Assembly (NCBI GenBank): GCA_026705465.1
Contig: JAPPAP010000004.1
Span: 180,612 to 244,611, forward strand
Direction of reading: 5' to 3'
DNA from: a bacterium
GTDB lineage: Bacteria; Actinomycetota; Acidimicrobiia; Acidimicrobiales; Bin134
DNA: 64,000 bases
In this document: positions 17,486 to 28,690 of the stretch, piece after piece
Numbering within the stretch: position 1 is the stretch's first letter
Layout of the letters: each line of letters opens with the position of its first letter
Position numbers and translations under genes: made by a program
The notes under the pieces: generated by a model
The model's input: the letters and a program-made list of their open reading frames with translations, nothing else
Database searches by the model: none
Told to the model about the DNA's origin: nothing

Positions 17486-18172
17486 CTAGCGAGGCCACGG
17501 CGCAGACGGCTGCTTCACTACCTCCTTCAGCCTGCTCAAATACTCACTGCGAGGAATCTCCACCGCCCCCAAGCTCCGCAAGTGCTCCGTGGCCCACTGC
17601 ACATCCAACAGCCGAGCCACACCACCGTGATTCAACCTCCCCACCAGCGACACCAATGCCACTTTTGACGCGTCGCGATCAACGTGAAACATCGATTCTC
17701 CAGCAAACAGGCCACCGATCGATACCCCGTAGAGCCCGCCCACTAGCTCTCCGTCCTCCGACCACGCCTCCACGCTGTGGGCCCACCCCAGTTTGTGCAG
17801 CCGCACATAGGCATCCCGGATATCCGGTGAGATCCACCCGTGGGGGCGCTCGATCGTCCGACAGGCGTCGATGACGTCGGCGAAGGCCACATCGGCGGTG
17901 ATTCGATACCGGCGCAGCGAGCGGCGCAGCGAGCGGGTTACCCGCAGCTCATCGAGGGGAATGACTCCCCGAGGGTCGGGCGACCACCACCCCAGCTTGT
18001 CGGTGCGTCCCAAGGGCATGGGAAACAGGCCGGCCTGGTAGGCAGCTAGCAGCGTGCCTGGGGCCAAGTCGGCCCCCACCGCTACCAAACCATGCTCATC
18101 AGCAGTCTCCGCAGGCGGAAACTCCCACTGGCTGGGCTCGGGGCGGTATCGACCATTTGGCCTCACCCCCAT
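17486..18172 (-). CDS. aat: Leucyl/phenylalanyl-tRNA-protein transferase
   Basis: Aat attaches Leu or Phe to N-terminal Arg or Lys of proteins, marking them for Clp degradation by the N-end rule. The 228-residue product shows the family blocks LVAVGADLAPGTLLAAYQAGLFPMP, WWSPDPRGVIPLDELRV, HGWISPDIRDAYVRLHKLGWAHSVEAW and GGLYGVSIGGLFAGESMFH. I use ATG 18172; GTG 18184 would add four residues. Confidence 0.93.
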   Translation of the reverse strand: MGVRPNGRYRPEPSQWEFPPAETADEHGLVAVGADLAPGTLLAAYQAGLFPMPLGRTDKLGWWSPDPRGVIPLDELRVTRSLRRSLRRYRITADVAFADVIDACRTIERPHGWISPDIRDAYVRLHKLGWAHSVEAWSEDGELVGGLYGVSIGGLFAGESMFHVDRDASKVALVSLVGRLNHGGVARLLDVQWATEHLRSLGAVEIPRSEYLSRLKEVVKQPSAPWPR

Positions 18173-18207
18173 ACTCTGCCCCACCCAATGCTGTGGGGGT
18201 GGAGCGA

Positions 18208-19680
18208 CTAGCCGGATTCTTCGATGGTGACCGAGTTGACGATGACCTGAGGGCTCGGTGCCCCGCCCAGCCGATTGCCGGGCTGGTCCTCGTGGCTGGC
18301 CAAGATGGCTTCGGCTACCGCCAAGCTCTCGCCGTCCATCTGGCCGAACACCACGTAGGTACCCTGGTTGTTGAGCAACGCGGTGTTCTCGTTAACTGCG
18401 AAGAAAAACTGGGCGCTGGCGCTGTTGGGCGCCGCCGTGCGGGCCATCACGATTTGGCCCGGCTCGTAGGTGAACCCCGATCCCTCATCGGGAATGGTGT
18501 AGCCCGGACCGGGATCAGACGGGGAGTTGGTGTGGGGTGCCCCGCCCTGAATGATGCCGATGCCCGGGTCGGTGCGGAACAACAGGGTGTCGTCGTAGTA
18601 GTGATACCGGGCCAGCACCGCGAAGTTGTTGGCCGTTATCGGTGTGTTCACTACATCGAGGGCGATTCGCATCTCCCCCGCGGTGGTGTCGAACACCGCG
18701 GTGTACTGCTTGCCCGTGTCCAGGCACATGGGCTGGGGACCGTCAAAATCGAGAACCTGGGGTCCCGATCCGTCAGCTGGTGGACATCCGCTCAAATCAA
18801 TGCTCCCTTCAGGAGTGGGGTCGGTGGTTTGTATATCGATTGAGTTAATGATGACCGCCTCTGAGGGCCGTCCTCCGAAGGCGGTGTCGGGATTATCGAC
18901 GTGAAGAGCCAAGGTGTCCAGCACTACCGCCAAGCTGCCGTCGGAAATCCGGCCCAGCACTGTCAGCCCTGATACTGAGAGGGATGGCTGGGACCCGTCT
19001 TCAGCCAACAAAAGGAACTGCCCGGTCGTTCCCCCTTCAGCCGACCATAGAAGCTGACCGGCCTGGTAGTCGACCGAATCGCCCGACTTGACGGTGAATC
19101 CCGGCCCAGGATCATCGGGGCCGTTGGTGTGGGGCGATCCTCCCTGGATATAACCCCCGGTGGGATCGGTGTAAAAGATGGCAGTTCCGTCGTAGTAGTC
19201 ATAGCCGGCCAGCACCGCAAAGGCGTTCACCGCCTCGGGGTTGGTCTCCTGGTCAAGCGCCACCCTGATCGTCCCCAATCCGGTGTCGAACACTGCGGTG
19301 TACTCAAGTCCTGGGTCGAGGCACTGGCTCGGTGCCGACTCGAATGATGTGACCCGAAATGCCGGTCCCGCCGAATCGGGGCACGGAGTAACTTCCCCGC
19401 TCAACTCCCCACCGGGCGCCGGAGGCGGGGGAAGGTCGGGAAAGACCCCCGCTGCTTCGCCTTCAGCGGACTGGTCGACAGGCTCGTTTGTCTGGCTTCC
19501 CCCGTTGCCATCGTCTCGAGCCCATAGCCAAAGAATCACCACCGCCACCACAATGGCCAGCACGATCAAGGCAACCCGTACCCCCCGAGACCGGATCCGG
19601 CCTCGGGTTGCGGTCACCTTGGCCCGCTGCTGGGCAACCTGTCGGTGCGCTCGCTGGCGCTCTCTCTTGTCGGTGGCCAT
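18208..19680 (-). CDS. Membrane-anchored protein with two cyclophilin-type PPIase domains
   Basis: A 490-residue protein: a basic N-terminus, one transmembrane segment (about 35-53), a Pro/Gly linker, and two related cyclophilin domains (about 115-280 and 300-488). The second keeps more of the active-site pattern (LLFRTDPGIGIIQGG and AQFFFAVN); the first is weaker (IFYTDPTGGYIQGG, GQFLLLAE) and lacks the FRxxPG Arg and the usual QFF, so it may be structural. It would fold or isomerise proteins outside the membrane. Start ATG 19680 (MATDKRERQ): a TAGATT box ends 7 nt upstream, so the long extension to 20067 is rejected. Confidence 0.88.
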   Translation of the reverse strand: MATDKRERQRAHRQVAQQRAKVTATRGRIRSRGVRVALIVLAIVVAVVILWLWARDDGNGGSQTNEPVDQSAEGEAAGVFPDLPPPPAPGGELSGEVTPCPDSAGPAFRVTSFESAPSQCLDPGLEYTAVFDTGLGTIRVALDQETNPEAVNAFAVLAGYDYYDGTAIFYTDPTGGYIQGGSPHTNGPDDPGPGFTVKSGDSVDYQAGQLLWSAEGGTTGQFLLLAEDGSQPSLSVSGLTVLGRISDGSLAVVLDTLALHVDNPDTAFGGRPSEAVIINSIDIQTTDPTPEGSIDLSGCPPADGSGPQVLDFDGPQPMCLDTGKQYTAVFDTTAGEMRIALDVVNTPITANNFAVLARYHYYDDTLLFRTDPGIGIIQGGAPHTNSPSDPGPGYTIPDEGSGFTYEPGQIVMARTAAPNSASAQFFFAVNENTALLNNQGTYVVFGQMDGESLAVAEAILASHEDQPGNRLGGAPSPQVIVNSVTIEESG

Positions 19681-19780
19681 TGCCCGCAATCTAGAACCAC
19701 AACCACTTGAGTGCCTATCAGCCAAAAAACTCGAATAACAACCACTTGAGTCGCAACCAAAGGCCGGTAGCTTGTGTCTC
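19681..19780. promoter_or_regulatory. Divergent promoter region of the cyclophilin and aspartate kinase genes with a 14-bp direct repeat
   Basis: ACAACCACTTGAGT occurs twice, at 19699-19712 and 19738-19751, 39 bp apart. The second copy ends in TTGAGT, which with TAGCTT (19768-19773) 16 nt later makes a plausible promoter for the kinase; the start GTG comes 7 nt after that box. On the other strand TAGATT lies 7 nt before the cyclophilin ATG. The repeats could bind a shared regulator. Confidence 0.5.
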
Positions 19781-22307
<2,527 letters not shown>

Positions 22308-22318
22308 TGCGGCTCTGT

Positions 22319-23161
22319 TTACTCGATAGGAGGACCGATCACGGTGACCCGATGCATGAAGCGGCGTCCTTCGCTCCAGTCGGGAACCGCGGCATGCTGC
22401 ACTGCCCGGTTGTCCCAGATGGTAAGGGTTCCCGGTTCCCACTTCACCCGGCACTGGAACCGAACGCTGGCGATGTGGTCCCACAAGAATTCCAGCAACC
22501 AGCGGCTCTCTGCGGGATCCATGCCCTCGATAGCCACGGTGAACTGCGAATTCACATACAACCCCCGGCGGCCGTTGTGCGGATGGGTGTGAACTACCGG
22601 ATGGGCGTTTTCTACGTCGTCATGCTCATGGCGGGGCTTGTCCCAGTGGCGCTTGTAAGTGCCCTGCGGGCCGAAGGTAGCCGTGCTGGAATGCACCGCT
22701 CGTAGCCCTTCCAACCGTTGCTGCCACTCTGGTGACAGGCCTTCGTAGGCCGCTTGAGCACTGGTGAACAGGGTGTCTCCGCCCACCGGCGGCACCTCGA
22801 AGGCATACAGGAACGACGCCAGTGGTGGCGCAGCTTCGAAAGACGCGTCGGCGTGCCATTTCAGCACCTTGTTCATCTCGGTGGTATCCAAAACCAGGAT
22901 CTCAGGATGCTCGGGCATGTTGACCGCGAAAGGGTGGGTATGCAGCGACCCGAAGATCTCGCCGATCGCCTTGTGCTGAACAGGGGTGAGAGCTTGACCT
23001 CGGATAGCGATCACCCCATAGGTGAACAGCAGCTCCCTCAACCGCTCATGCCAAGCCGGGTCACCCAAGTGTTGAGCTAGATCGACGCCCTCCACATAGG
23101 CTCCGACGACCCCGGTTATCGGTGTGACTTTCAGATCTTCGGCAACCACGGTCAAAGCCAT
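22319..23161 (-). CDS. TauD/TfdA family Fe(II)/2-oxoglutarate dioxygenase
   Basis: The 280-residue protein has the iron triad: WHADASF (His and Asp of HxD) and the distal His in NRAVQHAAVPDW, with the 2-oxoglutarate Arg in the closing HRVTVIG stretch. The N-terminus ITGVVGAYVEGVDLAQ is typical of TauD. Substrates range over sulfonates, 2,4-D and others and cannot be told. A good ribosome site GGGAGGAA precedes ATG 23161. The SDR gene upstream ends 14 nt before it. Confidence 0.92.
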   Translation of the reverse strand: MALTVVAEDLKVTPITGVVGAYVEGVDLAQHLGDPAWHERLRELLFTYGVIAIRGQALTPVQHKAIGEIFGSLHTHPFAVNMPEHPEILVLDTTEMNKVLKWHADASFEAAPPLASFLYAFEVPPVGGDTLFTSAQAAYEGLSPEWQQRLEGLRAVHSSTATFGPQGTYKRHWDKPRHEHDDVENAHPVVHTHPHNGRRGLYVNSQFTVAIEGMDPAESRWLLEFLWDHIASVRFQCRVKWEPGTLTIWDNRAVQHAAVPDWSEGRRFMHRVTVIGPPIE

Positions 23162-23175
23162 GCCGTTCCTCCCAC

Positions 23176-23964
23176 TCAGAGACGATAGCCCCCGTCCACG
23201 CTAATCACTTGTCCGGTGATGCCCCCGCCCGCTTCCGAGGCCAATAACACGGCCATCGGGGCCAGTTCTTCAGGTTCGAGAATGCGGCGCTGAGCGCTTT
23301 CGGCGTGGGCGTCAGCCTCAGCCTGGGCCGCGGTGATCCCCTTGGCTGCGGCCAGCCTTTCAAAATCCACCAATGCGGTGTTGGTCCACCCCGGACAGAG
23401 ACAGTTCACGGTGATCCCGTACGGTGCCGCCGACATGGCCAACTGCTTGGTCAGTCCTACCAACCCGTGTTTGGCTGCGGTGTACCCCACGCTGGCCGCC
23501 GCTCTCTTGGAGGCACCCGAGCCGATGTTGATGATGCGGCCGTAGCCCTGCTCCCGCATGGGGCCAAGCGCCTCCTGGCTGGTCCAGAAGGCCGAGATGA
23601 GGTTCAGCCGAAGCGTGGCCATGAAGGGCTCGGCACTCCCCGAGAACGGGTCGTGATTTCCCCCCGACGAACCCCCCACGTTGTTCACCAGCACGTCCAC
23701 TCGCCCGAACTCGGCCACAGCGGCCCGAACCGGTGACCGGGCCTGGTCTTCGTCGGCGGCGTCCGCCACCACGGCTAGCCCCCGGCTGCCGGTGCCTTCA
23801 ATCTCGGCAACGACCGCATCAAGCTGTTCCTGTGTCCTAGACGACACCACCACTGTCGCCCCCACCTGGGCCATTCCCAGCGCTATGGCCCGGCCGATAC
23901 CCCGACCACCGCCGGTGACTACTGCGACACGGTCTTGTAGGGCCGATTGCCCAGCCTCTTGCAT
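23176..23964 (-). CDS. SDR family NAD(P)-dependent oxidoreductase
   Basis: A classical short-chain dehydrogenase of 262 residues: nucleotide site TGGGRGIG, NNVGGSSGG, Ser in NIGSGAS and catalytic YTAAK, ending GQVISVDGGYRL. Start ATG 23964 (MQEAGQSAL) is chosen because a TAGATT box ends 7 nt upstream; ATG 23973 would lie inside that promoter. It probably heads an operon with the TauD-type and MazG-like genes. The substrate is unknown. Confidence 0.92.
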   Translation of the reverse strand: MQEAGQSALQDRVAVVTGGGRGIGRAIALGMAQVGATVVVSSRTQEQLDAVVAEIEGTGSRGLAVVADAADEDQARSPVRAAVAEFGRVDVLVNNVGGSSGGNHDPFSGSAEPFMATLRLNLISAFWTSQEALGPMREQGYGRIINIGSGASKRAAASVGYTAAKHGLVGLTKQLAMSAAPYGITVNCLCPGWTNTALVDFERLAAAKGITAAQAEADAHAESAQRRILEPEELAPMAVLLASEAGGGITGQVISVDGGYRL

Positions 23965-24010
23965 GCTGGGCAATCTACAAGTTCACCTGGCTCGCGGCTT
24001 ACACGCTCAG

Positions 24011-26146
24011 CTAACTGTCGTCACACCCGTTCGCCTCGGTCTCGGCCGTGGCGTCGCCCGCTTCGGACCATGGGGTGTGCAGATCGCCGACATCGGCCCG
24101 CACTCGCACCCAATACTGGAGACCGCATTCCACGTTATCGATGGTGACGGAATTGGTGGCAACTGTGCCCGTGTAGGTGAACCAGGAACCCGTGTCACGG
24201 AAGAACGGATCCTGATACTCCACGATGTAACCGTCCGCCCCGGTCACCGCAGGCCATGTGACCGTAAGTTGAGGAGCGTTGTTGGCATCCAGGCTGGATG
24301 TCACTGTGGTAGCCCAGCTGGTTGGAATCGTGACCGCTTCGGCAATGTCAGACCAAGCGCCGTACGTATTGTCGCTGGTGTCTGAGCACGTGTCGTTATC
24401 GGCCACTCCTCGCACCTGGAATTCATAGGCGGAATTGGCATCCAGCCCCGTGACCGTTCTGCTGTCCGCTACTGCCTCGAGGTCCACCGGTCCGTCAAAG
24501 TTCGTTCCGAAGATCCCTTGGAAATTGGTTCTGAACTGGCCCTTCTCGTCGTCAGTGGCCTCGTCCCACACATTTTCGTAGAAAAATGCGACATAGTCGT
24601 CTTGGGTGGGACAAGACAGTCGTGATGACCAACTGCTGCTGTCCTTCTTGCGATATTGCAGCTCAAAGGCATGCGCTCCGCTGGCGTAGGTCCAGTCCAC
24701 ATAGATCGAGCTGCTGGACTCGATGCGCAAGAAGGTGATCTCTGGCTTGCCTATGGCATTGCCCGTCTGTCCCACCACGGTCTCCGTCCAGGGAGTCGCG
24801 GTGGTGGCGTTGGCGGCTCGAACCTTGACCTCATACTTCGTGTTGGCAATTACCTGGGTGAGGTTGATTGACAGCTTTTGACCCGCCGGATGGTCCGCCG
24901 GCGGGTAGTAGACCGACTGGATGTACACATGGGAACCCAGCTTCCAGTACTTCCTGCCCTTGAGCATTTGGCTGGAGTCCCTGAGCTCTGCGCCCCACCA
25001 AATGTCGTAGCACGCTGACCCTGGCACAGGATCCCATTCAACGGTGATCTTGCCGTTAGCTGCGGGAAGATTGCCGCCATCGCGTCCAGAGACTTCTAGA
25101 TTCTGCGGCGCTGTGCCGGTATCGAAGGTGGCGCGGGAATCCGTGCACTTTGTGGGGTCTGCCAAGGCCGGGGGCTCCTCCGTACTGCCATCGGCCTCGT
25201 CGTCAACTTCATCAATCGGTGTGGGCACCTCGGTGGGTGGTGGCGGTGGAGGAGGTGGCGGTGGTGGAGGAGGGGGCGGTGGAGGAGGTGGCGGTGGTGG
25301 CGGCGACAGCGGAGGGGGCGGTGGTGGCGGAGGGGGCTCGCTGTTCACCTCGGGCACAACTGTCGGCTGCGGAGGATCCGGCTCTCGGAGATCAACACAG
25401 GCGTCGGCGGCCTCGGCCGTCGGCTCACCGTAGCTTTCGGCCACCGTCCGGCATTCCTGTTCTAAGAACTGATCGAATAAGCCCGATTGCTCTTCGGACA
25501 AGCGTTCCAGTGCCCACTGCCGCGCCACGGTGGCTCGCTTTGTACCGTAAGACGAGCACAAGTCAGCTACACCGTCATCATCGGAGTCATGCCCATAGAG
25601 CCGAGGCCCGTCAAAGGAGAAGTTGACGCAGAAATCGCGCCCTGTGATCACTGGACCCGAAAAGAACACCGTGGGGTTGATTGGCAGGGTCGGCAGCAGT
25701 GGTGGCGCATTCAGCGGACGGCGCTCCCCGGCCCGGTAGCCCGCACAGTCATCGGTTGACTCGGCCTCGGCATCGCCGTAGGTCTCGGCTACGTTTTGGC
25801 ATTCTTCATTGAACAATTCTGCAAACCGGCCGAACTGACGACGGGCCAGTCGTTCCATAGCCAGCTGGCTGGCGATCGCTTCCCGCCGAGAACGAGGTAG
25901 CGAGCAGGTCTCAGCCACACCATCCTTATCGTCGTCGTGGGCAAAAGTTCTTTGACCGCCCAAACTGCGGTACCAGCAAAACCCTGGACCATCTATCACC
26001 GGCCCGGAGAAGAACAACTCCGGATTCTTGGGAGGTGGAAGGGGAGATGGACGCGGCTCTTGGGCCAGAGCGCTTACCGCTACAAGCGTGGTAGCAACAA
26101 TCGCCACCACCGAGACAAGCATCGGGATCGTTTTGTGGACAGGCAT
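24011..26146 (-). CDS. Secreted protein: two DxDxDGVA modules, polyproline tract, fibronectin type III domains
   Basis: A 711-residue protein with a signal peptide (about 1-29, cleavage near ALAQ). Two related modules of about 90 residues follow (about 45-130 and 160-250), each with FFSGPVI, an FC, a DxDxDGVA..C calcium-site-like loop (HDDDKDGVAETC; HDSDDDGVADLC), a helix ending EEC or EQEC, and TYG/SYG. Then comes a run of about two dozen prolines and an acidic linker. The C-terminal half (about 360-711) holds about three fibronectin III repeats (GKITVEWDPVPG, YEVKVRAANA, YEFQVRGVAD, YWVRVRADVG). It is probably a cell-surface adhesive or matrix protein; its function is not known. Confidence 0.8.
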   Translation of the reverse strand: MPVHKTIPMLVSVVAIVATTLVAVSALAQEPRPSPLPPPKNPELFFSGPVIDGPGFCWYRSLGGQRTFAHDDDKDGVAETCSLPRSRREAIASQLAMERLARRQFGRFAELFNEECQNVAETYGDAEAESTDDCAGYRAGERRPLNAPPLLPTLPINPTVFFSGPVITGRDFCVNFSFDGPRLYGHDSDDDGVADLCSSYGTKRATVARQWALERLSEEQSGLFDQFLEQECRTVAESYGEPTAEAADACVDLREPDPPQPTVVPEVNSEPPPPPPPPPLSPPPPPPPPPPPPPPPPPPPPPPPTEVPTPIDEVDDEADGSTEEPPALADPTKCTDSRATFDTGTAPQNLEVSGRDGGNLPAANGKITVEWDPVPGSACYDIWWGAELRDSSQMLKGRKYWKLGSHVYIQSVYYPPADHPAGQKLSINLTQVIANTKYEVKVRAANATTATPWTETVVGQTGNAIGKPEITFLRIESSSSIYVDWTYASGAHAFELQYRKKDSSSWSSRLSCPTQDDYVAFFYENVWDEATDDEKGQFRTNFQGIFGTNFDGPVDLEAVADSRTVTGLDANSAYEFQVRGVADNDTCSDTSDNTYGAWSDIAEAVTIPTSWATTVTSSLDANNAPQLTVTWPAVTGADGYIVEYQDPFFRDTGSWFTYTGTVATNSVTIDNVECGLQYWVRVRADVGDLHTPWSEAGDATAETEANGCDDS

Positions 26147-26186
26147 AGCACTCTCGTGCCGAGCACCCGTCCTTGCCCCGTGCGTC

Positions 26187-26211
26187 AGCTATCAGCACTA
26201 TAGTGATAGCT
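26187..26211. promoter_or_regulatory. Palindrome upstream of the secreted fibronectin-III gene
   Basis: AGCTATC (26187-26193) and GATAGCT (26205-26211) form outer arms, and CACTATAGTG (26196-26205) is a perfect inner palindrome. It lies 40-65 nt before the gene's ATG on the minus strand and includes a TATAGT -10-like box, so it looks like an operator over the promoter. Confidence 0.45.
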
Positions 26212-26287
26212 ATTACTTAAAACGGCGATCCCCCAAAATCTGAGTGGACCTGGGACTTGATTCTGTTTTCGCTCCAGTTGCCTGCGC

Positions 26288-26677
26288 TTATCCGAAGGCG
26301 ATCGTCCGATGGGCCAATTTCCACCCGTCGCCGGTACGCACCAGCCGATCCTGGTATGTCCCGAACAGCGCAACCGAAGGCTCCGTGGCGGTGTTCACCC
26401 AAAACTGCCAATAAGCATCAGATGCGGCCTCATCACCGTCCACTACCACCGACTGTGTGGCAATCACGTGTCGCGTATTGCTCCCCGGCCCGACCGTGCC
26501 GGCCGCTCGCCGCTCTATGGCCCCCGCCAAGAGGTTGTCTCGTCCCTGCAACTCTCCTCCCGGCATGTCCCAACGAGCGTCGTCTGTGAACAGGTCCACG
26601 TACTCGTCCAAGTCCCCGTCATCGGCCAACATCGCCACCCGAGCCACCACATTCCGGATCGCCATTTCATCACTCAT
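26288..26677 (-). CDS. SnoaL/NTF2-like protein
   Basis: A 129-residue alpha+beta cone protein: an N-terminal helix (MSDEMAIRNVVARVAMLADDGDLDEYVDLFTDDARWD) followed by curved strands (GRDNLLAGAI, TRHVIATQSVVVDGDEAASDAYWQFWV, DRLVRTGDGWKLAHRTIAF). The pattern matches SnoaL-like proteins, which include isomerases, dehydratases and non-catalytic members. Start ATG 26677 has a TAGTCT box ending 7 nt upstream; the longer frame to 26884 is rejected. Confidence 0.82.
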   Translation of the reverse strand: MSDEMAIRNVVARVAMLADDGDLDEYVDLFTDDARWDMPGGELQGRDNLLAGAIERRAAGTVGPGSNTRHVIATQSVVVDGDEAASDAYWQFWVNTATEPSVALFGTYQDRLVRTGDGWKLAHRTIAFG

Positions 26678-26734
26678 GCCCGAGAGACTAACCACCACCC
26701 CCACTCCTCTCTCAAAAAACAGGGGGTGACAACA

Positions 26735-26861
26735 GGCAGGTGGGCGGCGGGGTGCAAGACGGTAGGCAAAGGTGTGGCGGTGGGTGGCCCGGCTCAGGGC
26801 GCCCGCCGCCCGCAGGACACGAGGACGGCGGGCTGGGCCGGGACAGGACCCGCCGCCCACC
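26735..26861. repeat. Intergenic long inverted-repeat element, copy B
   Basis: Outer arms GGTGGGCGGCGGGGT (26739-26753) and ACCCGCCGCCCACC (26848-26861) pair almost perfectly; GC-rich inner arms can pair as well. It shares CGGTAGGC near the 5' side and GACAGGACCCGC (26842-26853) at the 3' arm with the element at 52821-52910. It sits between divergent genes, so a terminator is unlikely; it may be a mobile repeat or a structured RNA. Confidence 0.5.
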
Positions 26862-26898
26862 GGGGGATGTTCAACCCAAACCAACTAATCTCAACCAC

Positions 26899-28587
26899 AT
26901 GCACGATCTCGTCATCCGCGCCGGAACAGTCGTCGACGGCACAGGCCAACCAGGATTCACCGCCGACATCGCCATCGACGACACCACCATCACCGAGATC
27001 GGCAACAACCTCGGCCCAGGCCGCCAAGAACTAGACGCCGACGGCCTCCTCGTCACCCCCGGCTTTGTCGACATCCATACCCACTATGACGGCCAAGTCT
27101 CCTGGGATCCCGACATCACCCCATCGGTGTGGCACGGCGTGACCACAGTGGTTATGGGCAACTGCGGGGTGGGCTTTGCCCCGGTACGTCCCGGCTCAGA
27201 GGAATGGCTCATCGGTCTGATGGAGGGTGTCGAGGACATACCTGGTGCCGCTCTTGCTGAAGGCATCGAATGGGAGTGGGAGAGCTTCCCCGAGTACCTC
27301 GACGCGGTCGAGCGCAAGCCCCGCACCATTGACGTGGCCGCTCAGGTACCGCATGGCGCACTCCGGGCCTACGTCATGGGAGAGCGGGGTGCCGACCACA
27401 ACAACCACCCCACCGGCGATGAAATCATCGAGATGGCCCGGCTGGCTGCTGAAGGCGTGGCCGCAGGCGCGGTGGGATTCACCACCAGCCGCACCATCAA
27501 TCACAGGACAAAGGCCGGCGAGCACACCCCGAGCCTTACCGCCGGTGCATCCGAACTGTGGGCGATCGCCGAAGCAGTGGGCCAAACCGGCAAGGGCGTG
27601 TTCGAGATGGTGGGCGACTGGGTGGATTTGGACGCCGAGTTCGACCTTGTCGCCGAGATGGCCCGGCGCAGCGGCCGCCCGCTGTCCATGACCATTGCCG
27701 TGCCCGACACCCGACCCGATCTGGGCCACCAATTGCTCGATCGCATCACGCAAGCCAACGCCGCGGGCATCCCGTTGCGGGCCCAGGTGGCCAGCAGGCC
27801 GATAGGGGTGCTTGTGGGCCTTCAATCCACCTATCACGCCCTCTTGTCCTGCCCCGGATATCGCCAGTTCGCCTCCCTCGACCTCCCGGAGAGAGTGGCC
27901 CGCTTGCGCGAGCCCGAGGTGAGAACTCGCCTGGTGGCTGAGCTAGCCGCCCAGCCCGTTCACACCTTCAATCAGATCGACAAGCTCTTCCCACTGGGCG
28001 AAGCCCCCGACTACGAACCCTCGCCCGAGACCAGCATCGCCGCCGATGCCGCCCGACGCGGGGTCGATCCCCATGAGGCCCTGTACGACACGCTGCTCGC
28101 CCGGGACGGCACCGAGCTGATGTATATCCCCGTGATGAACTACGCAGACGGCGACTTCGAACTCACCAGGGAGATGCTCACCCACCCGCTCAGTGTCCCG
28201 GGTTTGGGAGATGCCGGTGCCCATGTCGGGTTTCTGTGTGACGGCAGCATGCCCAGCTTCTTGCTTTCCCACTGGGGAAGAAATCGAACCCGGGGCGAGA
28301 CCATCCCGGTCGAGCAACTCATCAAGTGGCAGTGTGCCGACACCGCAGCGTTGGTGGGGTTCAACGACCGGGGCACGCTGGCTGCTGGTCAAAAGGCCGA
28401 CATCAACCTCATCGACTTCGAGCGGCTCAGCCTGCAAGCCCCGGAAATGGTGTTCGACCTGCCTGCCGGCGGGCGACGCCTGATCCAAAAGGCCAGCGGC
28501 TTTGTCGCCACCTTGGTCGCCGGCCAAGTAGTGCAGGCTGACGGAGAATTGACCAGCACCCGGCCAGGTCGTCTGGTCAGGAGTTGA
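26899..28587 (+). CDS. N-acyl-D-amino-acid deacylase-like amidohydrolase
   Basis: A 562-residue metal-dependent hydrolase. Metal ligands are seen in [20 protein letters not shown] and the Cys of [11 protein letters not shown], with later ligands in [19 protein letters not shown]; the small beta-sandwich parts are N-terminal ([13 protein letters not shown]) and C-terminal ([14 protein letters not shown]). This resembles the D-aminoacylase branch. The real substrate may be another N-acyl or cyclic amide. Start ATG 26899: a TAATCT box ends 7 nt upstream; the longer frame from 26740 runs through the repeat element and is rejected. Confidence 0.88.
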   Translation: MHDLVIRAGTVVDGTGQPGFTADIAIDDTTITEIGNNLGPGRQELDADGLLVTPGFVDIHTHYDGQVSWDPDITPSVWHGVTTVVMGNCGVGFAPVRPGSEEWLIGLMEGVEDIPGAALAEGIEWEWESFPEYLDAVERKPRTIDVAAQVPHGALRAYVMGERGADHNNHPTGDEIIEMARLAAEGVAAGAVGFTTSRTINHRTKAGEHTPSLTAGASELWAIAEAVGQTGKGVFEMVGDWVDLDAEFDLVAEMARRSGRPLSMTIAVPDTRPDLGHQLLDRITQANAAGIPLRAQVASRPIGVLVGLQSTYHALLSCPGYRQFASLDLPERVARLREPEVRTRLVAELAAQPVHTFNQIDKLFPLGEAPDYEPSPETSIAADAARRGVDPHEALYDTLLARDGTELMYIPVMNYADGDFELTREMLTHPLSVPGLGDAGAHVGFLCDGSMPSFLLSHWGRNRTRGETIPVEQLIKWQCADTAALVGFNDRGTLAAGQKADINLIDFERLSLQAPEMVFDLPAGGRRLIQKASGFVATLVAGQVVQADGELTSTRPGRLVRS

Positions 28588-28640
28588 ACAACTACCAGAA
28601 CACACAAGACCCCCCATTTGTCTTGGAAATGACTGCTTGA

Positions 28641-28670
28641 GTCCGATAGTTGCACTTCCAACTATCGGAC
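28641..28670. promoter_or_regulatory. Perfect 12-bp palindrome at the acyl-CoA mutase promoter
   Basis: GTCCGATAGTTG (28641-28652), 6-nt loop, CAACTATCGGAC (28659-28670). The TAGACT -10-like box (28679-28684) and the ATG at 28691 follow at once, so the palindrome covers the -35 area. It looks like an operator for the mutase operon. It could instead terminate the amidohydrolase transcript, whose stop is 53 nt upstream. Confidence 0.55.
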
Positions 28671-28690
28671 TTCCTTGATAGACTGCTCCC

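Noticed and set aside
19681..19780. Lysine riboswitch or T-box before aspartate kinase
   Set aside because: The gap is 100 nt and a -10 box lies 7 nt before the start codon, leaving no room for a leader RNA.
25044..25433. Gly-rich plus-strand ORF
   Set aside because: It is the antisense of the polyproline tract of the secreted protein; no start context or family similarity.
26740..26898. N-terminal extension of the amidohydrolase
   Set aside because: It translates the hairpin repeat element; the family sequence begins at ATG 26899 with a promoter box just before it.
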